This document shows positions 8,444-17,513 of a DNA stretch of 64,000 bases, one piece after another (position 1 is the stretch's first letter; each line of letters opens with the position of its first letter). This DNA comes from Prosthecochloris ethylica (lineage in GTDB: Bacteria > Bacteroidota > Chlorobiia > Chlorobiales > Chlorobiaceae). The position numbers and the translations under genes were made by a program. The notes beneath the pieces are model-generated. The model was not told the origin of the DNA and did no database searches. It worked only from the letters and a program-made list of their open reading frames with translations. The stretch lies in assembly GCF_015234275.1 (NCBI RefSeq), contig NZ_JADGII010000008.1; one strand, written 5' to 3'.

Positions 8444-9768
8444 CTCGTTGTGGTTGATGGCGATGAAACCCCGTTCTCCGTCCTGTGCTCCCGGCTTCGG
8501 ATAAGGAGAGTCATGAAGTATGCATATGTTGCCAATTGCCACACCGAGTAAAGGAAGCGCTTGTCACTGATCATCGACTCGAGGAACTCTGCCGGGTTGT
8601 GGGTTACGAACGGGCGCCACAGTGCACTGAATTCGGGTGCGTACCAGCACAGCATCTCGAGTTTGTAGTTGTTCTCCCAGCAGAGCCCCATGCCGTTCTG
8701 CCCGAAGATGACCCCGTCAATTCCTACCCAGAAGGAGAACGTAAGCAAGAGAGCAAAGGCCGCTTTCTGCATGACGGAGGATGCGGTGCCGATCGAGGCC
8801 GATAGAGCAATGGTGGCCGGAATGACAAAAACCAGGAAAAAACGAGGTCCCCAGAAGTTTCCGCCGTACCAGGCCCACCATTTGGCATAAACGAGAACTA
8901 GGGTGATCATGAACGCCCCGAGTGCCAGGCCGTAGATGTTCCATGCCCTGATTCTTTTCCAGGTGTCTTTTCGAAGCAGGAGCATCAGGCCGGGGATATA
9001 GAAAACAATGCCCTTGCCGAACGACAGAACGATCGAAAGAACCCCGAAAAACAAGGGATACGAAAATCCGGGAAGCCCGGAGTAGGGCATGATTGTGGAG
9101 GCTCCTTTTTCGGATTCTGACAGATAGCCGGTGTCGGTCAGCAGGCCGTATTTCCAGGTGTTTTCCGCTACAGTGAGCAACGCCGCGATGAGGACTGCTC
9201 CCAGGAAGAGTGGTTGCTTCCTGACCAGGACCAGGGCCCCTGCCAGCCCGGCAGGCAGCATTGCCGGTGTATTTGCCAGGCCGACAGCTATCAGCAGTAC
9301 GGAGCAGATGCGGCTGCGCCGGTGAAGCAGGGTTCCCGAGGTGATAGCGAGGGTACTGAGGACTTCTCCATAGTAGTGCTGCAGGTGATGTGGCAGCATC
9401 GACGCCCCGACCAGCAGCAGCAAGGTGTGCCGGGCGATCGCGGAGGAATAGATCCGGGACAGCGAGTCGAACAGCGTTTTGGCCAGCATGAGGAAGACAA
9501 GAATATTGAACATGGAAACTGTCTGCTTGACTCCTGTTCCGAACAGCGATGCTGCATATGCCAGGGGCAGTGAGAGTAACGGCTGGAGAAGTGAATACTT
9601 GATTGCCGGAACAGGATCACCCTCCATCACTGCGTTTACCGCAGAGAAGCGAACTGCACCGTCACCGTGAATCGACGGGCTTGCTGTTGTCACCAGCAGC
9701 AGGATTCCGCTCCAGAGCAGGACTTTTCCGGTTCCCGCCGGTATGTTGAAAAGATGTGAGTTGTTCAT
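8437..9768 (-). CDS. Polytopic membrane protein, GT-C-like, last gene of minus-strand glycan run
   Basis: This protein of about 443 residues has around ten hydrophobic helices. The first outside loop contains SIHGDGAVRFSAVNAV, an acidic motif in the position expected for GT-C enzymes, and later KWWAWYGGNFWGPRFFLVF, a phrase seen in many bacterial membrane mannosyl/arabinosyl-type transferases and their relatives. I start it at ATG 9766-9768 (MNNSHLF). An in-frame TTG at 9825 would add 19 unlikely residues. It is the last gene of the minus-strand cluster and converges, with a 7-base overlap, on the plus-strand GT-C-like gene. The enzyme role is inferred. Confidence 0.72.
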   Translation of the reverse strand: MNNSHLFNIPAGTGKVLLWSGILLLVTTASPSIHGDGAVRFSAVNAVMEGDPVPAIKYSLLQPLLSLPLAYAASLFGTGVKQTVSMFNILVFLMLAKTLFDSLSRIYSSAIARHTLLLLVGASMLPHHLQHYYGEVLSTLAITSGTLLHRRSRICSVLLIAVGLANTPAMLPAGLAGALVLVRKQPLFLGAVLIAALLTVAENTWKYGLLTDTGYLSESEKGASTIMPYSGLPGFSYPLFFGVLSIVLSFGKGIVFYIPGLMLLLRKDTWKRIRAWNIYGLALGAFMITLVLVYAKWWAWYGGNFWGPRFFLVFVIPATIALSASIGTASSVMQKAAFALLLTFSFWVGIDGVIFGQNGMGLCWENNYKLEMLCWYAPEFSALWRPFVTHNPAEFLESMISDKRFLYSVWQLATYAYFMTLLIRSREHRTENGVSSPSTTTSH

Positions 9769-9894
9769 GCAGGGAGGCAATACAGGGTATCCATTGCTAT
9801 GTTCTGTTGTTACGGCGGTATGCAAGTAATCGGTCTGCGATCCGTGAGCGGCTGCCAGAGATGTTTGGTTTGTCTGACGGGCGAATACCTGTTC

Positions 9895-11061
9895 TCATCG
9901 TTCGGTCCCTTCGACAGCATCCAGCAGCTTCGCTGTCACCTGTTTCCAGGTAAAGCCTTTTCTGACACGCTCAAGGCCGTTGTGGCCGATCTTTTCCATG
10001 AGCCGGCGGTCTCCCAGCAGATGGATGACACGGTCGGCGACTGCTGCGGGGTCGTCAGGCTGTACGAGAAAGCCGTTCACACCATCTTCCACGGCGTCAG
10101 GGATTCCGCCGGCATAACTGCCGATAACGGGGCAACCACAGGCGTTGGCTTCAAGAAACGTGATGCCGAAGCCTTCTGAATCCCCCGCCTGTTCTATGGT
10201 CCTGCTGACCATGATATAGATGTCGCTCATGGAATAGTAGGCGTTAAGGTCGGAGTCATCGACAAAAGATGTGAAACGCACGTGGTCGTCGAGTCCGAGT
10301 TCGTCGACAAGTGCCTGCAGTCTTCTGACCGTGGGCGGATGGCCGGGCCCGGCAATGATGTAGACCGTGTCGGGAAACCTGCGCAGAATATCGGGCATTG
10401 CTCGCAGTACGGTATCGTGTCCCTTTCGGTCGATGACCCGGGCAAGGGTCAGAAGAATGCGGGTTCCTGGAGCTATCGATAACTGTTGTTCGAGATGGTG
10501 ATAATTTTCTGTATACCGGAACCGGTGTGTGTCGACCCCGTTGGGAAGGAAGATGATCCGGTCTGCAGTTCTGTCCGGGAGCCGTTTGCGGATTTCCTGT
10601 TGTGTGAATCGGCTGACAGCGATGGTGAGCCGGGCGTTACTGATGGTTCTGGTGAACTGTTTGATTCTGCCTGTCTGCTCGAGCTTGGTGACTTCGAGGC
10701 CGTGAGCGGCAACGATATAGCGGCTGCGTCTGAAGATTCTCTGCAGCAGGGGCATCGGTGCGGCCAGTTCCCAGGTGGCAGCAATCACCATGGTATCGGG
10801 ATGCCGTCGCAGGGCTCGAGAGAGGTGGAACAGGGCGTACCAGTAACGGAAGGTATTCCAGTCTCTGCCTGACATTTGCCGTACCGAGAAGAGCCTGTTG
10901 CGGTTTGTGTCGCGATCGGCGACGGTTTTCCAGCGGGAGAGCACGGTGACCGGCAGGCCGTTTTGTGCGAGGTTGCTGGCGATACCGAGAGCCCATTCCG
11001 CTATGCCGCCACCCTTGCAGGGAGGGAACTCGTCCGCGATGATCAGGTAATGTGTCGTCAT
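9895..11061 (-). CDS. Glycosyltransferase family 4 protein
   Basis: This 388-residue GT-B fold enzyme opens with IADEFPPCKGGGIAEWALGIASNL, the glycine-rich acceptor-side loop of GT4 proteins. The donor side has LLTLARVIDRKGHDTVLRAM (about residue 200) and the E-x7-E motif GDSEGFGITFLEANACG (about 290-306). It closely resembles the enzyme at 14171-15346, which shares EFPP..(T/G)GGIA.WA at the N-terminus, so the two are probably diverged duplicates. Its start overlaps the stop of the next gene upstream (11058-12206) by 4 bases. Which sugar it adds cannot be told. Confidence 0.9.
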   Translation of the reverse strand: MTTHYLIIADEFPPCKGGGIAEWALGIASNLAQNGLPVTVLSRWKTVADRDTNRNRLFSVRQMSGRDWNTFRYWYALFHLSRALRRHPDTMVIAATWELAAPMPLLQRIFRRSRYIVAAHGLEVTKLEQTGRIKQFTRTISNARLTIAVSRFTQQEIRKRLPDRTADRIIFLPNGVDTHRFRYTENYHHLEQQLSIAPGTRILLTLARVIDRKGHDTVLRAMPDILRRFPDTVYIIAGPGHPPTVRRLQALVDELGLDDHVRFTSFVDDSDLNAYYSMSDIYIMVSRTIEQAGDSEGFGITFLEANACGCPVIGSYAGGIPDAVEDGVNGFLVQPDDPAAVADRVIHLLGDRRLMEKIGHNGLERVRKGFTWKQVTAKLLDAVEGTER

Positions 11062-12206
11062 GGGTCAAGCGCCTGTTTGTATCCGTTCATGGTCAGTTCC
11101 GCTGTTCTGTGCCAGCTGAATGTCTCTGAGCGCAGCAGTCCGCGCTGCCGGTACGCTCTGCGCCGCTCGTCATGGTCGATCATTGTCGAGATTGCGTGAA
11201 CCAGCTGCTCATGGTCGCCCGGAGTGACGGTCATAGCAGCGTCACCGGCAACTTCTGCCAGCGATGTGGAGTCCGAGGTGACGACCGGGCAGCCGCAGCT
11301 CATTGCCTCGATTACCGGCAGGCCGAATCCTTCGTAAAAAGAAGGAAAGATAAACAACAGGGCGTTACTGTAGAAACGGGCCAGGTCATCGGCTGGAATG
11401 TTCTGCAGGTGATAGATGCCGTTCTGTGAACCGAGCCGGTCGAGAGCCTGTTCGAAATAGTGCCTGTTGGACGAGCTGCGTACCGAGCCGACGAGCAGGA
11501 GGTCGACGCATGACCGCTGTTCGGAGGGAAGACTGTCGTATGCCATAAGCAGCCCGTCGATGTTTTTCCGGGGCTGGATTTCGCCGACATACAGCAGGTA
11601 GGGTTTTGCCGGGTCTCCTGCGTTATGGCGTGTTATCAGGTCAGGGTCGTACGGGCGGGGGGAGAAATGCCGGCTGGCGGCCAGCGGGGTGGTGATCAGC
11701 TTGCCGGCGGTTTCAGGAAAGTGTTCCCTGGCGTCGCGGGCGGTGTGCTCCGATACGGTGAAAATGATCCGTGCCTGGCTGAGGATAGAGCGGATATGGT
11801 TGCGATAAAAGCGTTTCGAGCCCTCCTGTGTCCATGGCTTTTCACTGAGAGCGATGAGGTCGTGCAGAGTGACGACACCGTTCTGTACACCGTCAGGGAA
11901 GTGTGCCGGGTTGGTTGCGTGGTAGAGGTCAGCTCTCCGTGCGGCCTGTTTGAGCAGTATGTTTCCGGCGATTCTGACCGGTGTGCGCAGTGCTTTGCCA
12001 AGCAGGAGGGGAGGAGGCAGAATTCTGCTGTTGCAGACTGTTTGCAACCCGTTCGGGATACCGGTGTCCTGCCTGTTGTTCCAGTTCATGACAAGATTGC
12101 AGTGAACTTCAGGAAAGCGTTGTGCCAGCGCAGTGATGAGCTCGATCGTATAGGTATGGTTGCCGGAAAAACCTGAGGATTTGAACAGGTCGTAAGCTAT
12201 CTGCAT
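11058..12206 (-). CDS. Glycosyltransferase family 4 protein (mannosyltransferase-like)
   Basis: This 382-residue GT-B enzyme begins MQIAYDLFKSSGFSGNHTYT. The middle has NGVVTLHDLIALSEKPW, a conserved HDL in this GT4 subgroup. The donor loop YVGEIQPRKNIDGLLMAY comes next, then the E-x7-E motif YEGFGLPVIEAMSCGCPV. The whole pattern matches WbdB/MtfB-like mannosyltransferases of O-antigen clusters, though donor specificity is not proven. A 65-base gap separates it from the membrane protein gene upstream, and its stop codon overlaps the next gene in the run. Confidence 0.88.
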   Translation of the reverse strand: MQIAYDLFKSSGFSGNHTYTIELITALAQRFPEVHCNLVMNWNNRQDTGIPNGLQTVCNSRILPPPLLLGKALRTPVRIAGNILLKQAARRADLYHATNPAHFPDGVQNGVVTLHDLIALSEKPWTQEGSKRFYRNHIRSILSQARIIFTVSEHTARDAREHFPETAGKLITTPLAASRHFSPRPYDPDLITRHNAGDPAKPYLLYVGEIQPRKNIDGLLMAYDSLPSEQRSCVDLLLVGSVRSSSNRHYFEQALDRLGSQNGIYHLQNIPADDLARFYSNALLFIFPSFYEGFGLPVIEAMSCGCPVVTSDSTSLAEVAGDAAMTVTPGDHEQLVHAISTMIDHDERRRAYRQRGLLRSETFSWHRTAELTMNGYKQALDP

Positions 12207-12271
12207 GGGATGATTCGCCTATTGATGGTAACAGTTTTATATAGCGATTTCCTGATGATTGTCCGCCATTA

Positions 12272-14038
12272 TTACGGCGAAGATAACGTGGCTGATGGGT
12301 TTTCCAGGCGTATTTCTCTTATTTCTCCGGGGTAGCAGCGGATGACACGAGCTGTTATGTCGCTGATCGGCCGATCGGTAAACACCGTTGTCGTGCCGGC
12401 CGGTGGCGGTGATGAATAGTAGGTGTCACGCAGGCTGTACAACGAAACGCCGTGAAGTACCAGTGGCAGGTACATGTTGACGTTATAGCCGCTGAAGTCG
12501 CAGATGACCGTTTCGCGTTTTTCTTCATTGATGGCACGTGCCCAATTGTCATAACGGCTCGGAATGGAGCGGTCCATGTTCGTATATGAGAGGCCGGCGA
12601 TGTTGATTGCGGTGACGAGCGCCAGGGTGAGGATGGTTGTTTTTCGGGGAAACTGATGGGATATATGGAGCATGTTACCGCCCATGAACAATACGGCAAG
12701 AGTGACGGCCGTGGTCCCGAACTTGTAGGCTCGGTAGTTGCCGTCAGACAATGCGTACAGCGTCAGGTAGCCGGCTGTGGTGCCGACCAGCAGAAGCAGC
12801 GACAGCATTGCTCTGTTGTGTGAACAGGCCGGTGAAAACCGGAGAGCCAGTCGTATGATGACTATGATCAGCAGCAGGTCGATGGCGATCAGTGCCGGAA
12901 GAGCTGTCGAAACTGTAAGGCCGATACCGAAAACCCTGAATCCGATGGGGGCGAGCAGGTGTCCGGTGAGCGGCAGGAAGTTCATCGGATAGTAGCTGCC
13001 CTCGATATGGTGGTAATAATCTGTCTGCTGGAGCAGGGTGGTCGTTATCAGCAGGTATCCTGCAGCAAGAGCTGCTGCCAGGAGCAACACCGGCTGCCAC
13101 GGGAGAGGTTTTCGGTTGATGTAGAGGTGTCCAATCAGTGCAGCAAAAGCCAGAGCGCCATACAGCGGAAGGGCAACAGGATAGAGCAGTGCCACGGTGG
13201 TGACAAGAATGCAAACGGAGAACAGAGTCCTATATAATGGCCCGAGGAACAGCTTATCGACAAAAAGCATGGACATAGCGGCAACATATATGAACATGAG
13301 TTGTGACAGGTGGAAGCGCAAACCGGCGAGATCGAGTGTGGGGAGAAAGGCTAGAAACGTCAGCCATGCCAGCCCGGCAATGGTCGGGGGCCGCTGAGAG
13401 CGGAAAACGCTCCAGAAAAGATGGATGATGACAGCTTTTACCGCGGTCATTGCTGCGGTTGCGGCCATTGCCGGAGAAGAGATAATGCTCTTGAAAAACG
13501 CGAGAAAAAGAGCGCTTGCGAATTTCGATGAGCTGCTGAGCAGGTCTTGAGGAGTATTTCCTCCGATGTCAGCTGCCATCTGTCCTGACTGCCAGGGAAG
13601 AAAGGCGGATGCCCTGAGCAGATAAGGGAAGATGTCGTTATTGTCGAGTGCAGGGATGAAGCTGTGACTGTCCGGGGTGCGCACTATTGCATAGGTTGAT
13701 GCGCTGAGCAGGCAGAGGAGAAACATCTTTGCCCATATTGAAATCCAGTATGTCAAGTCTGGAAAGTGTGGATCGAGCAAGGTTCTCAGGGCTGAAAGCG
13801 CCAGGAGCGGCAGGAGCGCAGCTGTTACGATGATAGCGTGAGGAATCGGGATGCCTGCTTCCTGGTTGATGCGGGTGAGAATGGTGAGCGCCGCCAGCAG
13901 AAAGAATGCGGAAAGGTGCAGCTGTGCTGCATGACGAAAGAGATCGCTTCGGGGGACTGATCGCTTCAGGGAGGCTCCTGCAGCGCTCAGTACCAGCAGG
14001 ATGAGTGAGGCGACGAGGGCTGCATGGATGATTGCCAT
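12272..14038 (-). CDS. Large polytopic membrane protein, function unknown (glycan cluster)
   Basis: This 588-residue protein has roughly 13 hydrophobic helices and a soluble C-terminal tail of about 110 residues (NWARAINEEKRETVICDFSGYNV, then TTVFTDRPISDITARV). The first large loop contains RTPDSHSFIPALDNNDIFPYLL. The fold could be GT-C or a polymerase/ligase-like membrane protein, but I do not recognise a family signature such as Wzy or WaaL. It lies between GT4 genes, with 65 bases downstream and 132 bases upstream, and belongs to the minus-strand run. A role in glycan transfer or polymerisation is inferred from context alone. Confidence 0.7.
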   Translation of the reverse strand: MAIIHAALVASLILLVLSAAGASLKRSVPRSDLFRHAAQLHLSAFFLLAALTILTRINQEAGIPIPHAIIVTAALLPLLALSALRTLLDPHFPDLTYWISIWAKMFLLCLLSASTYAIVRTPDSHSFIPALDNNDIFPYLLRASAFLPWQSGQMAADIGGNTPQDLLSSSSKFASALFLAFFKSIISSPAMAATAAMTAVKAVIIHLFWSVFRSQRPPTIAGLAWLTFLAFLPTLDLAGLRFHLSQLMFIYVAAMSMLFVDKLFLGPLYRTLFSVCILVTTVALLYPVALPLYGALAFAALIGHLYINRKPLPWQPVLLLAAALAAGYLLITTTLLQQTDYYHHIEGSYYPMNFLPLTGHLLAPIGFRVFGIGLTVSTALPALIAIDLLLIIVIIRLALRFSPACSHNRAMLSLLLLVGTTAGYLTLYALSDGNYRAYKFGTTAVTLAVLFMGGNMLHISHQFPRKTTILTLALVTAINIAGLSYTNMDRSIPSRYDNWARAINEEKRETVICDFSGYNVNMYLPLVLHGVSLYSLRDTYYSSPPPAGTTTVFTDRPISDITARVIRCYPGEIREIRLENPSATLSSP

Positions 14039-14170
14039 GATGAGGGCATGGTGTGGATAGTGCTCGTTGGTTGTTCGGTAATAAAAATACGGCTTATTTC
14101 AGAATGAGGAAAAAATGATGAGTTTTCGACCAGGGGGTGTGATGTTACTGTCAGTTGACGGTTCATGACA
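14039..14170. other. Intergenic gap inside glycan run
   Basis: These 132 bases are relatively AT-rich compared with the genes around them and contain no supported frame. They may hold a promoter for the 12272-14038 gene, but no clear -35/-10 pair stands out. Confidence 0.3.
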
Positions 14171-15346
14171 TCAGGATGACAGGGTGAGGATTTTGTTTTT
14201 CATGATTTCTGCCGTGTAGGTGGTTTCGACAAAATGCCGTCCTTCACGGCCCATCCTTCCGGCTGTCTCGTGATTGGTCAGCAGATCCACAAGACGTTCT
14301 GCAAGAAGGGCCTTGTTGCCGGATGGTACGATGTGCCCGGACCTCCCGTCGATGACGGTTTCAGGCTGGCCGCCGGTATCGCTGACGATGACAGGCAGTG
14401 CGCAGGCGGCGGCTTCTATGGCGGTGCGGCCGAATCCTTCTTCCTGGTACATGGGTTCGAAGACAGCTTTCGACCAGAGGACGAAAACGTCGGCAGCTTG
14501 GTAGATGCTGGGGAGTTCTTCATGTTCTACCGGGGGATGCATGATGATATGCTTCTCGACCCCGTGCCTGCTGATGGCATCCTGCAGTTTCCTGTATTCC
14601 GGATTGCGGGGTGAGGATACCATGAGCAGTTTCATGTCAGGGACCTTGTCGACGACGGCAGGCAGGGCTTCGATGAGGTCGGGGAACCCCTTGAAAGGAA
14701 CCATGCGCCCGACGGTAAGCAGCAATGGTGTTTCAGGGGCGATACCGAGTTTCGTCCGGAGTTCGTTTTTTTTCTTCTGGCTGTCTACAGGCCTGAAAAG
14801 GCGGTGGTCCACGTCATTGCCGATAATCGCACTCCGGATTTCCAGGTCGGGAAATGTTCGCTTGACCAGGGAGTCCAGAAACCGGCTGATAGGAATGAGC
14901 AGGTCGGTATCTTTCAGCACCCGGCGCAGCTGTTTCTGCTCTTTTTTGCCTTGCGGGTAGATGGCCTTGGTGATGTCTGTGCCACGTGCCGAGCAGAAGA
15001 GTGTGAATCGCAGTATTTTTTTTAACCTGTGCAGCTTGGCAGCGTTGCGCCAGGTGGCGGCAATGACGACCGGGTTTTTGTTGACGATCAGCAGCGGCAG
15101 GAGGCGGGGAGCGGTATAGAGCCAGCTGAGGCGGTTCCAGTTTCGTCCGGGAATGGTAAATACCGGTCCCTCTGATGCAGGGCCGGAATGGTCATGCCGT
15201 GCTGTACGCCTGGTGAAGACCACGACCCTGTGACCTGATTTCCTGAGCGTGGTGAAGAGATTGTGTGCCCAGTGGGCGATGCCTCCGGTCTGGCCGGGGG
15301 GGAATTCGGAGACGAGAATGATGTAGAGGCGGTTCTTCTCCTGCAT
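14171..15346 (-). CDS. Glycosyltransferase family 4 protein
   Basis: This 391-residue GT-B enzyme starts with IILVSEFPPGQTGGIAHWAHNLF, the same N-terminal pattern as the enzyme at 9895-11061. The donor-side strand is LLTVGRMVPFKGFPDLIEAL (about residue 210), and the E-x7-E motif is QEEGFGRTAIEAAACALPV. Only 5 bases separate it from the GT9 gene upstream, so the two are co-transcribed. The sugar substrate is unknown. Together with its paralogue it suggests two successive additions of similar linkage. Confidence 0.9.
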   Translation of the reverse strand: MQEKNRLYIILVSEFPPGQTGGIAHWAHNLFTTLRKSGHRVVVFTRRTARHDHSGPASEGPVFTIPGRNWNRLSWLYTAPRLLPLLIVNKNPVVIAATWRNAAKLHRLKKILRFTLFCSARGTDITKAIYPQGKKEQKQLRRVLKDTDLLIPISRFLDSLVKRTFPDLEIRSAIIGNDVDHRLFRPVDSQKKKNELRTKLGIAPETPLLLTVGRMVPFKGFPDLIEALPAVVDKVPDMKLLMVSSPRNPEYRKLQDAISRHGVEKHIIMHPPVEHEELPSIYQAADVFVLWSKAVFEPMYQEEGFGRTAIEAAACALPVIVSDTGGQPETVIDGRSGHIVPSGNKALLAERLVDLLTNHETAGRMGREGRHFVETTYTAEIMKNKILTLSS

Positions 15347-15351
15347 GGTGG

Positions 15352-16428
15352 TTATGACACTGTTGATGATTGTGTGCGGGATTCTGCTTCTATGTCCCGA
15401 ATTGCTCTGATGACGTCGTCGACAGCTATCTCACTGACGGAACGGGTGTGAGAGACGACCATCCTGTAGTCGATCAGGAATGGCCTGAAGCGACTCTGAT
15501 CCTGGGGCGCCGTGCCGTAGAGACCGACGACGGGGATCCTGTGGCATGATGCGACGTGGACCATCGAGGTGTCCGGGGTTACGAGCAGGCTGAGATGCTT
15601 GATGATCAGGCTGGCTTCATAGAGGTTTGCCGTCGGTGGTGATGGATGCACCGTGGGTGCTGCCGCTTCGAGCGTCTGTTTTGTTTCCAGGTCGTCGGGG
15701 CCGCTGAGGATAACAAATTTTCGATCGGGAAAGGCAACGATGAGCTGTCGCCATTTCTCCTGCGTCCAGTAGCGGTTCGGCCTGCCGGCACTGATGTTGA
15801 TGCCGGTTACTCCTGTCAGGTCGTTGTCTTCGAGAAAATTCGATATACGATCTGATACCGGCCCGGGGGGCAGGTAGGGCCGGCAGTCGTCGCTCTCGGC
15901 AGGTCTGCCGAGAAGAGCCAGGAGCCCGCAGTTCTTGAGTGCAATCGGGCTGTCATAGTCGATGGTGACCAGGTAGTCGTAGAGTCCTCTGTGGAATTCA
16001 CAGTCTATGCCTGCCTTTACGCGTGCCCTGATGAGTATGGTGAACAGCAGAAAGGTTGTCGACGGGTGGTCTTTTGAGTTGAAGAGCAGATCGAACCGAT
16101 GTCCGGCTATCAGCCTGAGAAGGCGAACCGGATTACCCTTGACGTAATGGATGCCAGAGATATGCGAATCTGTTGAAAAAAAGGTGGTAACCGCTTTGCT
16201 GAATGTCACCAGATGGATTTCCGTGTCCGGAAAAGCGGTTTTGAGGTTTTTCAGGAGCGGGGTGAGCAGGACGGCATCACCGTATTTTTCCTGTGCGAGG
16301 ATGACCACGGAATCCAGGGGCCCTGCGCAGGGAGGGCGACGAAGCGTGCGGTGAAAGATTTTCTGCAGGCTCTTTGCAAGACCCTGGCGGAACCGGCGCT
16401 GTTTTTTCCAGTCTTTCTGAACGGTCAT
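15352..16428 (-). CDS. Glycosyltransferase family 9 (ADP-heptose:LPS heptosyltransferase-like)
   Basis: This 358-residue protein of the WaaC/WaaF/RfaQ family transfers heptose (or a similar sugar) onto the LPS inner core. The N-terminal domain has VVILAQEKYGDAVLLTPLLKNL (about residue 41), matching the family's GDxxLTTPL signature. The C-terminal domain has INISAGRPNRYWTQEKW (about 212) and LLVTPDTSMVHVASCHRIPVVGLYG (about 295-320), the nucleotide-sugar site. The first ~35 residues are basic, which may help membrane association. It overlaps the upstream GT4 gene by 4 bases. It is the strongest hint that this cluster makes an LPS core or a similar lipid-anchored glycan. Confidence 0.9.
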   Translation of the reverse strand: MTVQKDWKKQRRFRQGLAKSLQKIFHRTLRRPPCAGPLDSVVILAQEKYGDAVLLTPLLKNLKTAFPDTEIHLVTFSKAVTTFFSTDSHISGIHYVKGNPVRLLRLIAGHRFDLLFNSKDHPSTTFLLFTILIRARVKAGIDCEFHRGLYDYLVTIDYDSPIALKNCGLLALLGRPAESDDCRPYLPPGPVSDRISNFLEDNDLTGVTGINISAGRPNRYWTQEKWRQLIVAFPDRKFVILSGPDDLETKQTLEAAAPTVHPSPPTANLYEASLIIKHLSLLVTPDTSMVHVASCHRIPVVGLYGTAPQDQSRFRPFLIDYRMVVSHTRSVSEIAVDDVIRAIRDIEAESRTQSSTVS

Positions 16429-17513
16429 CGATGTGCGGTTTCTAGTTTTTTCAGCAGGTAGGCTTCGAGATGGTCGACCATAATGCCTGTGGTGAAATGC
16501 GTCGCAACGCGTTCTTTACCGGCTTTGCCGAATGCGGCAAGTCTTTCGGGGTTGTCCAGCAGGCCGGATATGGCATCGGCAAGTGCGGATGGGTCTGCGG
16601 GAGGGACAATGAGCCCGGTCGTCCGGTCTTGTACCAGTTCTCTGGCTCCGTTGACATCTGTCGCGATAACCGGGGTGCCGACTGCCATGGCTTCCATGAC
16701 GACATTGGGCATTCCTTCGAACAGTGAAGCCAGGACGAACAGGTCGCATCCTTTGAGCCGGGGATAAATGTCCGGCGAGAACCCTTCGAGGAAAAAAGTG
16801 TTTTCGAGATTGCAGGAGCGGATCTGCTCTTCGAGAGTGTTTTTGAGCTTTCCTTCTCCGGAAACAAGAAAGACGAGGTCATTTCGTTGTTGTGACAGGA
16901 TTGCTGCCGCATCGATCAGGAATGAAAAACCTTTCTGTTCCGAGAGCCTGCCGGCACTGTAAATGATTTTCTTTCCGGGAAAACGGGTGGAAAAGTTTAT
17001 CGCCTCTACCTTTCCGGGAGTGGTCAGGCCGTTGTAGATGACCTTGACAAAATCCCGGTGAAACCAGCCGTACCCTGCGTATGCATCCTGTATGGTGCGG
17101 CTGTTGGTGATGATGCCGTCGGTCAGGCTGGTGAGGGTCAGCTTGTGTTTCCATTTGCGGCTGCAGAGCAGCATTCCGTGCCGGGCGAGTACGACCGGGG
17201 TTCCGGCCAGGCGTGCGGCGAGACCGGCTACCCGGACGTCCTTGTTGAGATTACAGATGAGAATATCTGTTTCGTTCCGCTTCAGCCATCGTGCGATACG
17301 GAGAGTGGTCAACGGGTTGATATCGGAACGGATGCTGATGACCTCGGTTGTAACGCCCTGTTTGCGGGCGTAATCGAGAATTCGGGAGTGTTTCTTGCTG
17401 GCAATCCTTACCGTATGCCCTCTGTCAGCAAGGCCTTTGGCTGCGTTGACCATCCATTTTTCGCCGCCTCCGAATTTGTCTTTTCCTATGGAGTTGATAA
17501 ACAGAATGTTCAT
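16425..17513 (-). CDS. Glycosyltransferase family 4 protein, GGxEKW subgroup
   Basis: This 362-residue GT-B enzyme carries the N-terminal motif FGGGEKWMVNAAKGL, the donor loop IYSAGRLSEQKGFSFLIDAA and the E-x7-E motif FEGMPNVVMEAMAVGTPV. It shares its N-terminal signature with the enzymes at 17510-18586 and 19406-20482, so the three form a local paralogous set. The gene overlaps its neighbours by 4 bases on both sides. It is probably an LPS core transferase acting on the cytoplasmic face; the substrate is unknown. Confidence 0.9.
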   Translation of the reverse strand: MNILFINSIGKDKFGGGEKWMVNAAKGLADRGHTVRIASKKHSRILDYARKQGVTTEVISIRSDINPLTTLRIARWLKRNETDILICNLNKDVRVAGLAARLAGTPVVLARHGMLLCSRKWKHKLTLTSLTDGIITNSRTIQDAYAGYGWFHRDFVKVIYNGLTTPGKVEAINFSTRFPGKKIIYSAGRLSEQKGFSFLIDAAAILSQQRNDLVFLVSGEGKLKNTLEEQIRSCNLENTFFLEGFSPDIYPRLKGCDLFVLASLFEGMPNVVMEAMAVGTPVIATDVNGARELVQDRTTGLIVPPADPSALADAISGLLDNPERLAAFGKAGKERVATHFTTGIMVDHLEAYLLKKLETAHR

